Assembly: GCA_029865405.1 (NCBI GenBank)
Contig: JAOUGZ010000013.1
Coordinates: forward strand, 1-17,678
From: Betaproteobacteria bacterium
Lineage (GTDB): Bacteria > Pseudomonadota > Gammaproteobacteria > Burkholderiales > SG8-39
Length of the DNA: 17,678 bases
Direction: 5' to 3'
Part shown: one piece after another, positions 1 to 7,778 of the stretch
Numbering within the stretch: position 1 is the first letter of the stretch
Layout: each line of letters opens with the position of its first letter
Notes under the pieces: generated by a model
Databases searched by the model: none
The model's input: only the letters and a program-made list of their open reading frames with translations
What the model was told of the DNA's origin: nothing
Program-made: the position numbers and the translations under genes

Positions 1-2588
1 AGGCTGTGCAGCCATACGTCGTATTGACGCGCTTCGCGGCAGGCGAGCAGGCGCAGCTGCACCACCTCGAGATCCTTCTGCAGCTGCGGCGGGATGTCCT
101 GCGGCGCGGGCGGCGTCAGGTGGACGAGGAAATCGCGCGCGTAGCGCGCCTGGCGCGTGTTCTCGGTGCGCTCGAAGGCGTAGGCGCCCTTGTGCAGCGG
201 ATTGGGCGGGCGGCGCACGAACTGCGGCTCGAGAAGCTCGAGCACCGGCACGGCGGCGTTCGTCATGGCGACGATGCCGGTGGCGCTGCGCTCGGCGAAG
301 CGGTGGCGCGCCGCATTGAGATCCAGCACCGGGTCGTAGTCCGAATTGGCGCGCGCGCCGTAGCTCTCGAACAGCGGCTCGAGGGTGGCGCGGCTGCCCA
401 GGTAGCGCGCATCGAGATCGCCCGCAGTGAGGACATGCACGGTCCACAACTCCTTGGCCAGACCCGGATGCTCGAAGACGCGCGCCTGCGGCGCGGCCGG
501 CAAGGGCGCCGCGCTCGCCACGATGAGCACGTCATGGTCGCTGGGCGCGTACACCGCGTAGTGGGCGAATTCCTCGCCCAGCGCGCGCATCACGGAAGCG
601 ACCAGCGCGGGATCGATCTCGTAGAGCTGGAACCACTGCACCAGCAGGCCGCCGGGGGCGAGGTGCCCGGCGATGCGCCGGTAGAACTCGCGCGTGAACA
701 GGCTCGACACCCCGCTCACCCACGGATTGGACGGCTCCGAGACGATGATGTCGTAGCGGCGCTGGCGCGCGGCGAAAAACGCCTTCGCGTCGTCGATGAG
801 AATCGCGCCGCGCGGGTCGGCGAAGGCGGCGCTGTTGCGCGGCAGGAAGCCGCGCGCGGCTTCGGCCATCGCCGCCTCGATCTCCACGGTTTCGACGCGC
901 TCGATCTCGAGGCTCTGCAGCAGCGTGTGCGTGGTGAGCCCGGTGCCGATGCCGATCACCGCCGCGCTCCGGGCGTCGGGCTTGAGCGCGAGCGGCAGCG
1001 CGCCGGTGAGCACCATGGTGATCTCGTCGGTGCCGCGGTCGGCCTCCGCCTTGCCCTCGAGGTTGATCGAGCCGTCGGACTTGCCATTGGTGCGGATGCT
1101 GGTAGCGGAGCTGTACTTCACCAGGTGCACGGTGGCCGTCTTGCCGTCCCTGGCGTACAGGATCTTCGCGTCGCGCGAGCTCTCGAGATCGCCGTGTCGG
1201 TACACGCCGGCAGTCATCTTGTGGACGTCGAGCTCGAAGGCGAGCGCGACGGCGGCGAACAGCGCGCCGCACGCCGCCGCCGCGGGCAGCCACTGCGCGC
1301 GCGGCGCTGCGAACCGGTAGAGCAGGTAGAGGCCGAGCGCGGTGTCGAGCAGGGCGCCGGCGATGAGCGCGCCCTTCAGGCCGAGCGCCGGCAAGCCGAT
1401 GTGCAGCGCGAACAGCACGCCGGCGATGGCGCCGACGGTGTTCGCCGCGTAGACGCGGCCGATGGCGCCTTCGCCCGCGCCCCGGCGCAGCAGGGCGCCG
1501 GTGATGAGCGGCAGCGTCATGCCGGCGCAAAACGTCGCGGGGAGCATGACCAGCGCGGCGACCGCCTGCCCGGACAGGTTGAACAGCAGGTAGCCGGCGT
1601 CGTTGCGCGCCAGGCCCTGCATCAGGCGCGCCATCATCTCGAAGCTGCGGTCGTAGACCGGCAGCGTGGCCAGCGCGGCGAGGCCCATTGCCACCTGCAC
1701 CCAGCCGAGCAGACGCTCGGGTGCCGCCACGCGATCCACGCGGCGGCGCACGGCGTAGCCGCCGAGCGCCAGGCCGAGGATGAACGTCGAGAGCATGAGC
1801 TCGAAGGCGTGCGTCGAGGCGCCGAGCACCAGCGACAGCATGCGGATCCAGCTGATCTCGTAGACGAACGAGGCGACACCGGTGAGAAAGCTCGCGGCCA
1901 GCAGCAACGTCAGGACGCCCGGCTCCGCAGGCGGGCGCACCTCGAGCGCCGGCGCACGCAGCGGGCGCGCCAGCATCCAGACGAGGGCGGCGAGGCCGAG
2001 GTTGATCACGCCGGCGGTGCGCAGCGTGCCCGGCAGGCCGACCCAGGCGATGAGCAGGAAGCCGCTGGCGAGCACGCCGAGCGCCGCGCCGAGGCTGTTG
2101 GTGAAGTACAGCATCGCCACCGATTCGCCGGACGCGGCCGGATGCGCGCGCGCCAGCCCCGCGCTCATCAGCGGAAACGTGGCGCCGAGCAGCACCGATT
2201 GCGGCAGGATCAGCAGGCACGCGAGGCCGAGGCGCGCGGCGAGCACCGACCCTTCGTCGCCCAGCGCGGGCAGCAGCGCGGCGTAGGACCAGTCGGTGAG
2301 GGCGACGAACGTTTCGTGGAAGCCGAGCGCCGCCAGCCCGATCACCGCCTCGACCAGCGCGTAGGCGGCGAGCGGGCTGCGCAATCTCGCGGAGAAGCGC
2401 GCACAGTACGCCGCGCCGAGCGCCATGCCGCCCATGAACACCGCCAGCACGAGCGATTGCGCGTAGGCCGCGTGCCCCAGATACAGCTTCAGGTAGTGCG
2501 TCCAGATGGACTCGTAGATGAGCCCGGCGAAACCCGACGCGGTGAACAGCAGGTAGAACGCGGTGCGCGACGGCACGAAGCCCGGCAT
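1..2588 (-). CDS. Fused membrane / spermidine synthase-like protein (C-terminus beyond left edge)
   Basis: The minus strand is open from an ATG at 2588, directly preceded by an in-frame TAA, to the window edge: 862 residues with no stop. Residues about 10-455 are hydrophobic, with roughly 12 membrane segments in two similar halves. Residues about 475-690 resemble spermidine synthase: a beta-strand region with TNGKSDGS, the SAM-binding loop VIGIGTG (544-550), an acidic VEIEAAM strand end, LIDDAKAFF, and DIIVSEPSNPW (613-623). A further stretch of about 170 residues follows. This architecture matches the family annotated as fused MFS/spermidine synthase. In true aminopropyltransferases such as SpeE the last motif contains a catalytic Asp (typically SDxTDP); here it reads SEPSNP, so polyamine synthesis is doubtful and the substrate is unknown. 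The protein is probably an inner-membrane protein with a soluble domain. It is transcribed divergently from the MFS gene. The family call is firm; the function is not. Confidence 0.88.
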   Translation of the reverse strand, partial: MPGFVPSRTAFYLLFTASGFAGLIYESIWTHYLKLYLGHAAYAQSLVLAVFMGGMALGAAYCARFSARLRSPLAAYALVEAVIGLAALGFHETFVALTDWSYAALLPALGDEGSVLAARLGLACLLILPQSVLLGATFPLMSAGLARAHPAASGESVAMLYFTNSLGAALGVLASGFLLIAWVGLPGTLRTAGVINLGLAALVWMLARPLRAPALEVRPPAEPGVLTLLLAASFLTGVASFVYEISWIRMLSLVLGASTHAFELMLSTFILGLALGGYAVRRRVDRVAAPERLLGWVQVAMGLAALATLPVYDRSFEMMARLMQGLARNDAGYLLFNLSGQAVAALVMLPATFCAGMTLPLITGALLRRGAGEGAIGRVYAANTVGAIAGVLFALHIGLPALGLKGALIAGALLDTALGLYLLYRFAAPRAQWLPAAAACGALFAAVALAFELDVHKMTAGVYRHGDLESSRDAKILYARDGKTATVHLVKYSSATSIRTNGKSDGSINLEGKAEADRGTDEITMVLTGALPLALKPDARSAAVIGIGTGLTTHTLLQSLEIERVETVEIEAAMAEAARGFLPRNSAAFADPRGAILIDDAKAFFAARQRRYDIIVSEPSNPWVSGVSSLFTREFYRRIAGHLAPGGLLVQWFQLYEIDPALVASVMRALGEEFAHYAVYAPSDHDVLIVASAAPLPAAPQARVFEHPGLAKELWTVHVLTAGDLDARYLGSRATLEPLFESYGARANSDYDPVLDLNAARHRFAERSATGIVAMTNAAVPVLELLEPQFVRRPPNPLHKGAYAFERTENTRQARYARDFLVHLTPPAPQDIPPQLQKDLEVVQLRLLACREARQYDVWLHS

Positions 2589-2630
2589 GGCGGGCGGTTA
2601 TAGCACGGCGTGCCGGTAAGATGCGCCGCG
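2589..2630. promoter_or_regulatory. Divergent intergenic region with 11-bp palindrome and minus-strand extended -10
   Basis: Only 42 bases separate the two divergent start codons. On the minus strand, TGC followed by TATAAC (2602 down to 2597) resembles an extended -10 element; no clear -35 is visible. It would start transcription within a few bases of the ATG at 2588, giving a leaderless or nearly leaderless mRNA. A perfect inverted repeat GCACG-G-CGTGC lies at 2603-2613, close to the centre of the gap, and could be an operator. On the plus strand only a weak TAAGAT (2617-2622) is seen for the MFS gene. These are eye-found motifs; short palindromes are common in GC-rich DNA. Confidence 0.35.
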
Positions 2631-3764
2631 ATGCCACCGTCGTTCCGCCTGTCCGCCTATTTCGGCGCGTACTTCCTGTACGCGGGCGCATTCGTGCCGT
2701 ACTTCGCCCTGTACCTCGCGGCGCGCGGTTTCGGCGCCGTGGAAATCGCGGCGGTGATGGCGATGCCGCAGCTGGCGCGCGTCGCCGCGCCCACGTTCTG
2801 GGGCTGGCTTGCCGACCGCAGCGGTGCCGGCCGCGCCATCGTCATCGGCTCGGGGCTCGCGCTGGTGGCGGGCTATCCGGTGCTCGCCGCGGCGCAAGGC
2901 GCACTCGCCGTTGCCCTGGTGATGCTGCTCATGAGCCTGCTCTCGGCGGGTGCCCTGCCGATTGTCGAGGCGATGACCCTGAACTCGCTCGAGGGTCGGG
3001 GCGAGCGCTATGGCCCGATCCGCATGTGGGGCTCGATCGGCTTCATCGCCGGCGTGCTGGGCACCGGCGTGTGGCTCGACGCGCACGCGCCGCAGTCGCT
3101 GCTCGGCGTGGTCGTGCTGCTGGCGGCCGTTGCGCTCGCGGTGTCGACGCTGTTGCCGACGACGCGCGTCAGCGTCGGCGCGGGCGGCGCGGAGGCGCGA
3201 CTCGGCGACGTGCTGCGCCGCGTCGACGTCATCGCCTTGCTCGCGGCCTGCAGCTGCATGAGCGCCGCGCACGGCGCGTTGTACGGCTTTTTTTCGTTGC
3301 ACGCCGAAGCGCTGGGCTACAGCAAGACCGCGATCGGCGCGCTGTGGACGCTCGGCGTGCTGGCGGAGATCGTCGTGTTCCTGGCATGGCCGAAGTTGAC
3401 CCGCCGCTACAGCCTGCGCGTCCTGTTGATCGCGAGCTTCGTGTGCGCGGCGGCGCGTTTCGCGGCAATCGGCTGGGGTACGCAGGTGCTCCTGCTGCTG
3501 GTGGCGGCGCAACTGCTGCACGCCGCCACCTTCGGCGTGTTCCACGCTGCTTCGGTTGCCGCGGTGCACCGCCTGTTCACCGGCCGCCTGCAGGCGCGCG
3601 GGCAGACGCTGTATTCGAGCCTTTCGTACGGACTGGGCGGCGGCGCCGGCCTGCTCGTCGCCGGCTGGTCGTGGGAGGCCCTCGGGCCGGGCTGGAGCTT
3701 TACGCTCAGTTCAGTGTTCGCCCTGGCGGGCGCCGCACTCGTCACCTGGCGCGTGCGCGTGTAG
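2631..3764 (+). CDS. MFS permease, HcaT-like (phenylpropionate permease family)
   Basis: This is a 377-residue inner-membrane transporter with about 12 hydrophobic segments, close to the length I recall for E. coli HcaT (about 379). It carries an MFS motif-A-like loop GWLADRSGAGR (58-68) after the second membrane segment. YGPIRMWGSIGF (127-138), the later AAHGALYGFFSLH region and the GALWTLGVLAEI region parallel HcaT closely. The family is proton-driven solute import; HcaT itself is linked to 3-phenylpropionate, but no catabolic genes are nearby, so the substrate here is unknown. ATG 2631 is chosen because the family's N-terminus begins just before the first membrane segment; an in-frame GTG at 2610 would add seven residues. 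Neither start has a good ribosome-binding site. The next gene begins 9 bases downstream, so the two may be co-transcribed. A T7 run (3288-3294) lies in frame. Confidence 0.88.
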   Translation: MPPSFRLSAYFGAYFLYAGAFVPYFALYLAARGFGAVEIAAVMAMPQLARVAAPTFWGWLADRSGAGRAIVIGSGLALVAGYPVLAAAQGALAVALVMLLMSLLSAGALPIVEAMTLNSLEGRGERYGPIRMWGSIGFIAGVLGTGVWLDAHAPQSLLGVVVLLAAVALAVSTLLPTTRVSVGAGGAEARLGDVLRRVDVIALLAACSCMSAAHGALYGFFSLHAEALGYSKTAIGALWTLGVLAEIVVFLAWPKLTRRYSLRVLLIASFVCAAARFAAIGWGTQVLLLLVAAQLLHAATFGVFHAASVAAVHRLFTGRLQARGQTLYSSLSYGLGGGAGLLVAGWSWEALGPGWSFTLSSVFALAGAALVTWRVRV

Positions 3765-3773
3765 GCTTTCGCC

Positions 3774-4583
3774 ATGGCGAAGAGATTCCTGCTGGCAGGT
3801 CTGCTTGCAGCCGTGGCCGGTTGCCAGACGGTGCAGACCACGCAGCCGGGAGCGGTCGGGGTCGACCGGCAGCAGTCGATGCTGCTGTCGTCGGCGGAAG
3901 TCAACGCGAGCGCCGGCAAGGCCTACCAGCAGCTCATCGCGGAGGCGGCGAAGAAAGGGCACCTCAATACCGACGCCGCGCAGCTCGCGCGTATCCGCAG
4001 CGTCTCGCAGCGGCTCATCCCGCAGACGGCTGCGTTCCGCGGCGACGCGCCGGGCTGGCAGTGGGAGGTCAACCTGATCAGCGCCAAGGACATCAATGCC
4101 TGGGTCATGCCGGGGGGCAAGATCGCCTTCTATACAGGGCTGCTCGACGCGCTCAAGCCGAGCGACGACGAGATCGCCGCGGTCATGGGGCACGAGATCT
4201 CGCATGCGCTGCGCGAGCACGGGCGCGAGCGCGCCTCGCAGGCGATGGCGCAGGGTATCGCGCTCAGCATCCTCGGCGCGGTGGCGGGCGTGTCGCGCGG
4301 CGGCATCGACCTCACGCAGGTGGTGCTCAACGTGACGCTCAACCTGCCGAACTCGCGCGAGCACGAGACCGAAGCCGATCGCATCGGCGTCGAGCTCGCC
4401 GCGCGCGCCGGCTACGACCCGCGCGCCGCGATCAGCGTGTGGGAGAAGATGAGCAAGCTGGGCGGCGGCAGGTCCCCGGAGATCCTGTCGACCCATCCCG
4501 CGCCGGCGACGCGTATCGCCGACCTGCACGTGTATGCCGCACGCGTACTTCCCTTGTACGAGCAAGCCAAGGCCCGGCAGTAG
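3774..4583 (+). CDS. M48-family zinc metalloprotease, lipoprotein
   Basis: This 269-residue protein begins with a lipoprotein signal peptide: MAKRF, a hydrophobic stretch, and a lipobox ending AVAGC with Cys17 as the expected lipidation site. The zinc-protease signature HEISH is at 140-144 (His140 and His144 as ligands, Glu141 catalytic). The third ligand is most likely Glu198 in ETEAD, which fits the M48 pattern of Glu two residues before Ala-Asp. Length and layout resemble LoiP/YggG-type periplasmic M48 proteases of E. coli, which act in envelope protein quality control; there is no C-terminal TPR domain as in BepA. It probably sits on the periplasmic face of the outer membrane, because the residue after Cys17 is Gln, not the inner-membrane retention Asp. 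It begins 9 bases after the MFS gene with no strong ribosome-binding site. The family is certain; its exact targets are unknown. Confidence 0.92.
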   Translation: MAKRFLLAGLLAAVAGCQTVQTTQPGAVGVDRQQSMLLSSAEVNASAGKAYQQLIAEAAKKGHLNTDAAQLARIRSVSQRLIPQTAAFRGDAPGWQWEVNLISAKDINAWVMPGGKIAFYTGLLDALKPSDDEIAAVMGHEISHALREHGRERASQAMAQGIALSILGAVAGVSRGGIDLTQVVLNVTLNLPNSREHETEADRIGVELAARAGYDPRAAISVWEKMSKLGGGRSPEILSTHPAPATRIADLHVYAARVLPLYEQAKARQ

Positions 4584-4591
4584 GTAAACCC

Positions 4592-4607
4592 AGTCCTATC
4601 AAGGACT
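4592..4607. promoter_or_regulatory. Perfect 6-4-6 palindrome upstream of leuC (operator or weak terminator)
   Basis: AGTCCT-ATCA-AGGACT is a perfect inverted repeat in the gap between the protease gene and leuC. It sits where the -35 region of the putative leuC promoter would fall, so a bound regulator could block or recruit polymerase. Alternatively the RNA could form a weak intrinsic terminator for the upstream gene, since TTT follows. The stem is only 6 bp and the T-tract is only three bases, so the terminator reading is weak. Confidence 0.35.
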
Positions 4608-4614
4608 TTGCCTG

Positions 4615-4623
4615 TGCCATAAT
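4615..4623 (+). promoter_or_regulatory. Putative extended -10 promoter of the leu operon
   Basis: TGC followed by CATAAT gives a TGn extended -10 with five of six consensus bases. No good -35 hexamer is seen 16-18 bases upstream, which is tolerated by extended -10 promoters. Transcription would start near 4630, leaving under 20 bases before leuC. That leaves no room for a leucine-rich leader peptide, so attenuation of the enterobacterial type is unlikely here. The element was found by eye. Confidence 0.45.
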
Positions 4624-4646
4624 TGCCGGCTTCCGCGATGCCGCAT

Positions 4647-6062
4647 ATGGACCGCACGCTCTACGACAAGCTCTGGGACAGCCACCTCGTGCACGCCGGG
4701 GAAGATGGCACCGCGCTCATCTACATCGACCGGCACCTCGTGCACGAGGTGACCAGCCCGCAGGCTTTCGAAGGACTGAAAATAGCCGGCCGCAAGCCCT
4801 GGCGCATGGCGTCCGTGGTCGCCACCGCCGACCACAATACGCCGACCGACGGCTGGGAGCGCGGCATCGCCGGCATCGTCGACCCGACCTCCCGCATTCA
4901 GGTGGAAACGCTGGACGCCAACATGCGCGAGCACCCGGCGAAGGCGTACTTCCCGTTCCTCGACAAGCGCCAGGGCATCGTGCACGTCATCGGCCCGGAG
5001 CAGGGCGCGACGCTGCCCGGGATGACCGTCGTGTGCGGCGATTCGCATACCAGCACCCACGGGGCGTTCGGCTGCCTTGCCCACGGCATCGGCACCTCGG
5101 AGGTCGAGCACGTCCTCGCCACGCAGTGCCTGATGACGCGGAAGATGAAGAACATGCGCGTCAACGTCGAGGGCGCGCTTGCGCGCGGCGTGTCGGGCAA
5201 GGACATCGCGCTCGCGGTCATCGGCCGCATCGGCACCGCCGGCGGCACCGGCCATGCCATCGAGTTCGCGGGCAGCGCGATTCGCGCGCTGACCATGGAA
5301 GGGCGCATGACGTTGTGCAACATGTCGATCGAAGCGGGCGCGCGCGCCGGCATGGTCGCCGTGGACAAGACGACGATCGCCTACCTCAAGGGGCGGCCGT
5401 TCGCGCCGGCCGGGCCCGACTGGGACGCGGCAGTGGCGTACTGGAAGACGCTGCAATCCGACGCGAGCGCCAGGTTCGATCGCGAGATCACGCTGCGCGC
5501 CGAAGAAATCCGGCCGCAGGTGTCCTGGGGTACCTCGCCCGAGATGGTGGTGCCGGTGGACGCGGAGGTTCCCGACCCCGAGCGCGAAAAGGACGCCATC
5601 AAGCGCGAAGGCATGGAGCGCGCCCTGCAGTACATGGGCCTCAAGCCGCGCACCAAGATCACCGACATCAAGCTCGACAAGGTGTTCATCGGCTCGTGCA
5701 CCAACTCGCGCATCGAGGACCTGCGCGTCGCGGCGGCCGTGGTGAAGGGCCGGCGCGTGGCGCCGAACGTGCGCCTGGCGATGGTGGTGCCGGGCTCCGG
5801 ACTGGTGAAGGCGCAGGCCGAGAAGGAAGGCCTTGACAGGGTATTCAAGGACGCGGGCTTCGACTGGCGTCAGCCGGGCTGCTCCATGTGCCTGGCGATG
5901 AATGCCGACCGGCTCGAGCCGGGCGAGCGCTGCGCCTCGACCTCCAACCGCAACTTCGAAGGGCGCCAGGGTGACGGCGGGCGCACGCACCTCGTCAGCC
6001 CGGCAATGGCGGCGGCCGCGGCCGTCACCGGGCATTTCGTCGACATCCGGCAGTGGCGCTGA
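4647..6062 (+). CDS. leuC: 3-isopropylmalate dehydratase large subunit
   Basis: LeuC pairs with LeuD to isomerise 2-isopropylmalate to 3-isopropylmalate in leucine synthesis, using a [4Fe-4S] cluster in the cytoplasm. The cluster ligands are visible as Cys351 in FIGSCTNSR and Cys412/Cys415 in [10 protein letters not shown]. Other aconitase-family signatures include [13 protein letters not shown] and the C-terminal [10 protein letters not shown]. At 471 residues the length is normal. ATG 4647 ([10 protein letters not shown]) is chosen because LeuC proteins usually begin two to four residues before TLYDKLW; in-frame alternatives are ATG 4638 and TTG 4623. No clear ribosome-binding site is seen, which fits a very short leader. 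It is the first gene of leuCDB-asd; the leuD start lies 3 bases after its stop. Confidence 0.97.
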   Translation: MDRTLYDKLWDSHLVHAGEDGTALIYIDRHLVHEVTSPQAFEGLKIAGRKPWRMASVVATADHNTPTDGWERGIAGIVDPTSRIQVETLDANMREHPAKAYFPFLDKRQGIVHVIGPEQGATLPGMTVVCGDSHTSTHGAFGCLAHGIGTSEVEHVLATQCLMTRKMKNMRVNVEGALARGVSGKDIALAVIGRIGTAGGTGHAIEFAGSAIRALTMEGRMTLCNMSIEAGARAGMVAVDKTTIAYLKGRPFAPAGPDWDAAVAYWKTLQSDASARFDREITLRAEEIRPQVSWGTSPEMVVPVDAEVPDPEREKDAIKREGMERALQYMGLKPRTKITDIKLDKVFIGSCTNSRIEDLRVAAAVVKGRRVAPNVRLAMVVPGSGLVKAQAEKEGLDRVFKDAGFDWRQPGCSMCLAMNADRLEPGERCASTSNRNFEGRQGDGGRTHLVSPAMAAAAAVTGHFVDIRQWR

Positions 6063-6065
6063 AGC

Positions 6066-6707
6066 ATGGATAAATTCACAGTGCACACCGGGATCGTCGT
6101 GCCGCTCGACCGCGGCAACGTCGACACCGACCAGATCATTCCGAAGCAGTTCCTCAAGTCGATCAAGAAGACCGGCTACGGCCCGAACCTGTTCGACGCC
6201 TGGCGCTACCTGGACCACGGCGAGCCGGGCATGGACCACGCCAAGCGGCCGCGCAATCCGAACTTCGTCCTCAATGATCCGCGCTACAAGGACGCGTCGA
6301 TCCTGCTGGCGCGCAAGAATTTCGGCTGCGGCAGCTCGCGCGAGCACGCGCCCTGGGCGCTGCTCGACTACGGCTTTCGCTGCGTCATCGCGCCCTCGTT
6401 CGGCGACATCTTCTACAACAACAGCTTCAAGAACGGTTTCCTGCCGGTGGTGCTGCAGGAAGCCGAGGTCGATCGCCTGTTCTACGAGTGCGCGTCGTTT
6501 CCGGGATTTCGCCTGACGGTGGACCTGGACGCGCAGACGGTGTCCACGGCCGATCGCGCGCAGGTCATGCGCTTCGAAATCGACGCTTTCCGCAAGTATT
6601 GCCTGCTGAACGGGTTGGACGAGATCGGCCTGACGCTGCAACACAAGGACGAGATCCAGGCATTCGAGGCGAAACGGCTGCAGCAGTTTCCCTGGCTGAT
6701 GCGGTGA
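6066..6707 (+). CDS. leuD: 3-isopropylmalate dehydratase small subunit
   Basis: This 213-residue protein is the swivel-domain partner of LeuC in the isopropylmalate isomerase. Recognisable parts are the N-terminal [41 protein letters not shown] (substrate-recognition loop with GCGSSREH) and [13 protein letters not shown], all typical of proteobacterial LeuD. Length and start match the family. Three bases separate it from the leuC stop and four from the leuB start, so the subunits are likely made in coupled fashion. The ribosome-binding site is poor, again suggesting coupling to leuC translation. Confidence 0.97.
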   Translation: MDKFTVHTGIVVPLDRGNVDTDQIIPKQFLKSIKKTGYGPNLFDAWRYLDHGEPGMDHAKRPRNPNFVLNDPRYKDASILLARKNFGCGSSREHAPWALLDYGFRCVIAPSFGDIFYNNSFKNGFLPVVLQEAEVDRLFYECASFPGFRLTVDLDAQTVSTADRAQVMRFEIDAFRKYCLLNGLDEIGLTLQHKDEIQAFEAKRLQQFPWLMR

Positions 6708-6711
6708 CCCG

Positions 6712-7767
6712 ATGAAGATCGCGGTGCTGCCCGGGGACGGGATCGGAAAAGAGATCATGGCCCAGGCGGTGAGGGCGCTGCGTCGCCTGGAGCTGCCCCT
6801 GGAGCTCGAAGACGCCCCGGTCGGCGGCGCGGGCTACGAGGCGGCGGGCGACCCGCTGCCCGAGGCGACGCTCACGCTCGCGCGCAAGGCCGACGCCATC
6901 CTCTTTGGCGCCATCGGCGGACCGCAATACGACGCGCTGCCGCGCGACAAGCGCCCCGAGCGCGGCCTGCTGCGGCTGAGAAAGGAGCTGGGCCTGTTCG
7001 CGAACCTGCGACCGGCGCAGGTATTCCCCGAGCTCGCGCAGGCTTCCTCGCTCAGGCCGGAGCTGGTGGCCGGGCTCGACCTGCTCATCGTGCGCGAGCT
7101 GACCGGGGACATCTATTTTGGCGAGCCGCGCGGCATCACGACGCTCGCCAACGGCGAGCGCGAGGGCGTGAACACCATGCGCTACCGCGAAAGCGAGATC
7201 CGGCGCATCGCGCGCGTCGCCTTCGAGGCCGCGCGCCGCCGTGGCAAGCGCCTGTGCTCGGTGGACAAGGCCAACGTGCTCGAGACCACCGAACTGTGGA
7301 AGCAGGTGGTGAGCGAAGTCGGCAAGGACTATGCCGACGTCCGGCTCAGCCACATGTACGTGGACAACTGCGCGATGCAGCTGGTGCGCAATCCGAAGCA
7401 GTTCGACGTCATCGTCACCGGCAACCTGTTCGGCGACATCCTGTCCGATGAAGCGTCGATGCTCACGGGCTCGATCGGCATGCTGCCCTCGGCCTCCATG
7501 GACGAGAAGGGAAAGGGCCTGTATGAGCCGATCCACGGCTCGGCGCCGGACATCGCCGGCAAGGGGCTCGCCAACCCCCTGGCCACCATACTTTCTTCCG
7601 CCATGATGCTGCGCTATTCGCTGGGGCGTAAGGCGGAGGCCGACCGGCTCGAGGCGGCGGTGCGCAAGGTGCTGGGGCAGGGCCTGCGCACCGCGGACAT
7701 CTATACTGACGGCTGCCGCAAGGTCGGCACGCAGGAAATGGGCGACGCCGTGGTGGCGGCGCTGTAA
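6712..7767 (+). CDS. leuB: 3-isopropylmalate dehydrogenase
   Basis: LeuB oxidises and decarboxylates 3-isopropylmalate to 2-oxoisocaproate using NAD, the third dedicated step of leucine synthesis. The 351-residue protein has the start [12 protein letters not shown], the arginine-rich substrate region with [23 protein letters not shown], the [11 protein letters not shown] segment, and [13 protein letters not shown]. The metal-binding motif is [13 protein letters not shown], and the NAD-binding loop is [14 protein letters not shown]. Lack of an N-terminal extension and the family length support ATG 6712. It lies four bases after leuD and 11 bases before asd. Confidence 0.97.
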   Translation: MKIAVLPGDGIGKEIMAQAVRALRRLELPLELEDAPVGGAGYEAAGDPLPEATLTLARKADAILFGAIGGPQYDALPRDKRPERGLLRLRKELGLFANLRPAQVFPELAQASSLRPELVAGLDLLIVRELTGDIYFGEPRGITTLANGEREGVNTMRYRESEIRRIARVAFEAARRRGKRLCSVDKANVLETTELWKQVVSEVGKDYADVRLSHMYVDNCAMQLVRNPKQFDVIVTGNLFGDILSDEASMLTGSIGMLPSASMDEKGKGLYEPIHGSAPDIAGKGLANPLATILSSAMMLRYSLGRKAEADRLEAAVRKVLGQGLRTADIYTDGCRKVGTQEMGDAVVAAL

Positions 7768-7776
7768 GGGAAAGGG
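7766..7776 (+). promoter_or_regulatory. Purine-rich ribosome-binding site of asd
   Basis: AAGGGAAAGGG lies between the leuB stop and the asd ATG at 7779. The first AAGGG is 8 bases from the start codon, a standard Shine-Dalgarno distance. It is much stronger than the sites of leuC, leuD and leuB, suggesting that asd is initiated independently within the shared transcript. Confidence 0.6.
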
Positions 7777-7778
7777 CC

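Noticed and set aside
6..2603. An 865-codon plus-strand open frame opposite the spermidine-synthase-like gene.
   Set aside because: Its translation is Arg/His/Glu-rich with no domain, while the opposite strand gives a coherent membrane protein with SAM-binding motifs. It is an antisense shadow caused by high GC at third positions.
3288..3294. T7 run in the MFS permease as a slippage or frameshift site.
   Set aside because: It is shorter than tracts known to slip efficiently and the frame continues normally through the conserved YGFFS motif.
2621..5836. A 1071-codon plus-strand open frame running through the MFS, protease and leuC genes.
   Set aside because: It is the alternate frame of three well-supported genes, is low-complexity and Arg-rich, and crosses their boundaries.
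4599..6758. A 719-codon minus-strand open frame opposite leuC and leuD.
   Set aside because: It is antisense to two unmistakable enzymes and has no recognisable domain or biased start signal.
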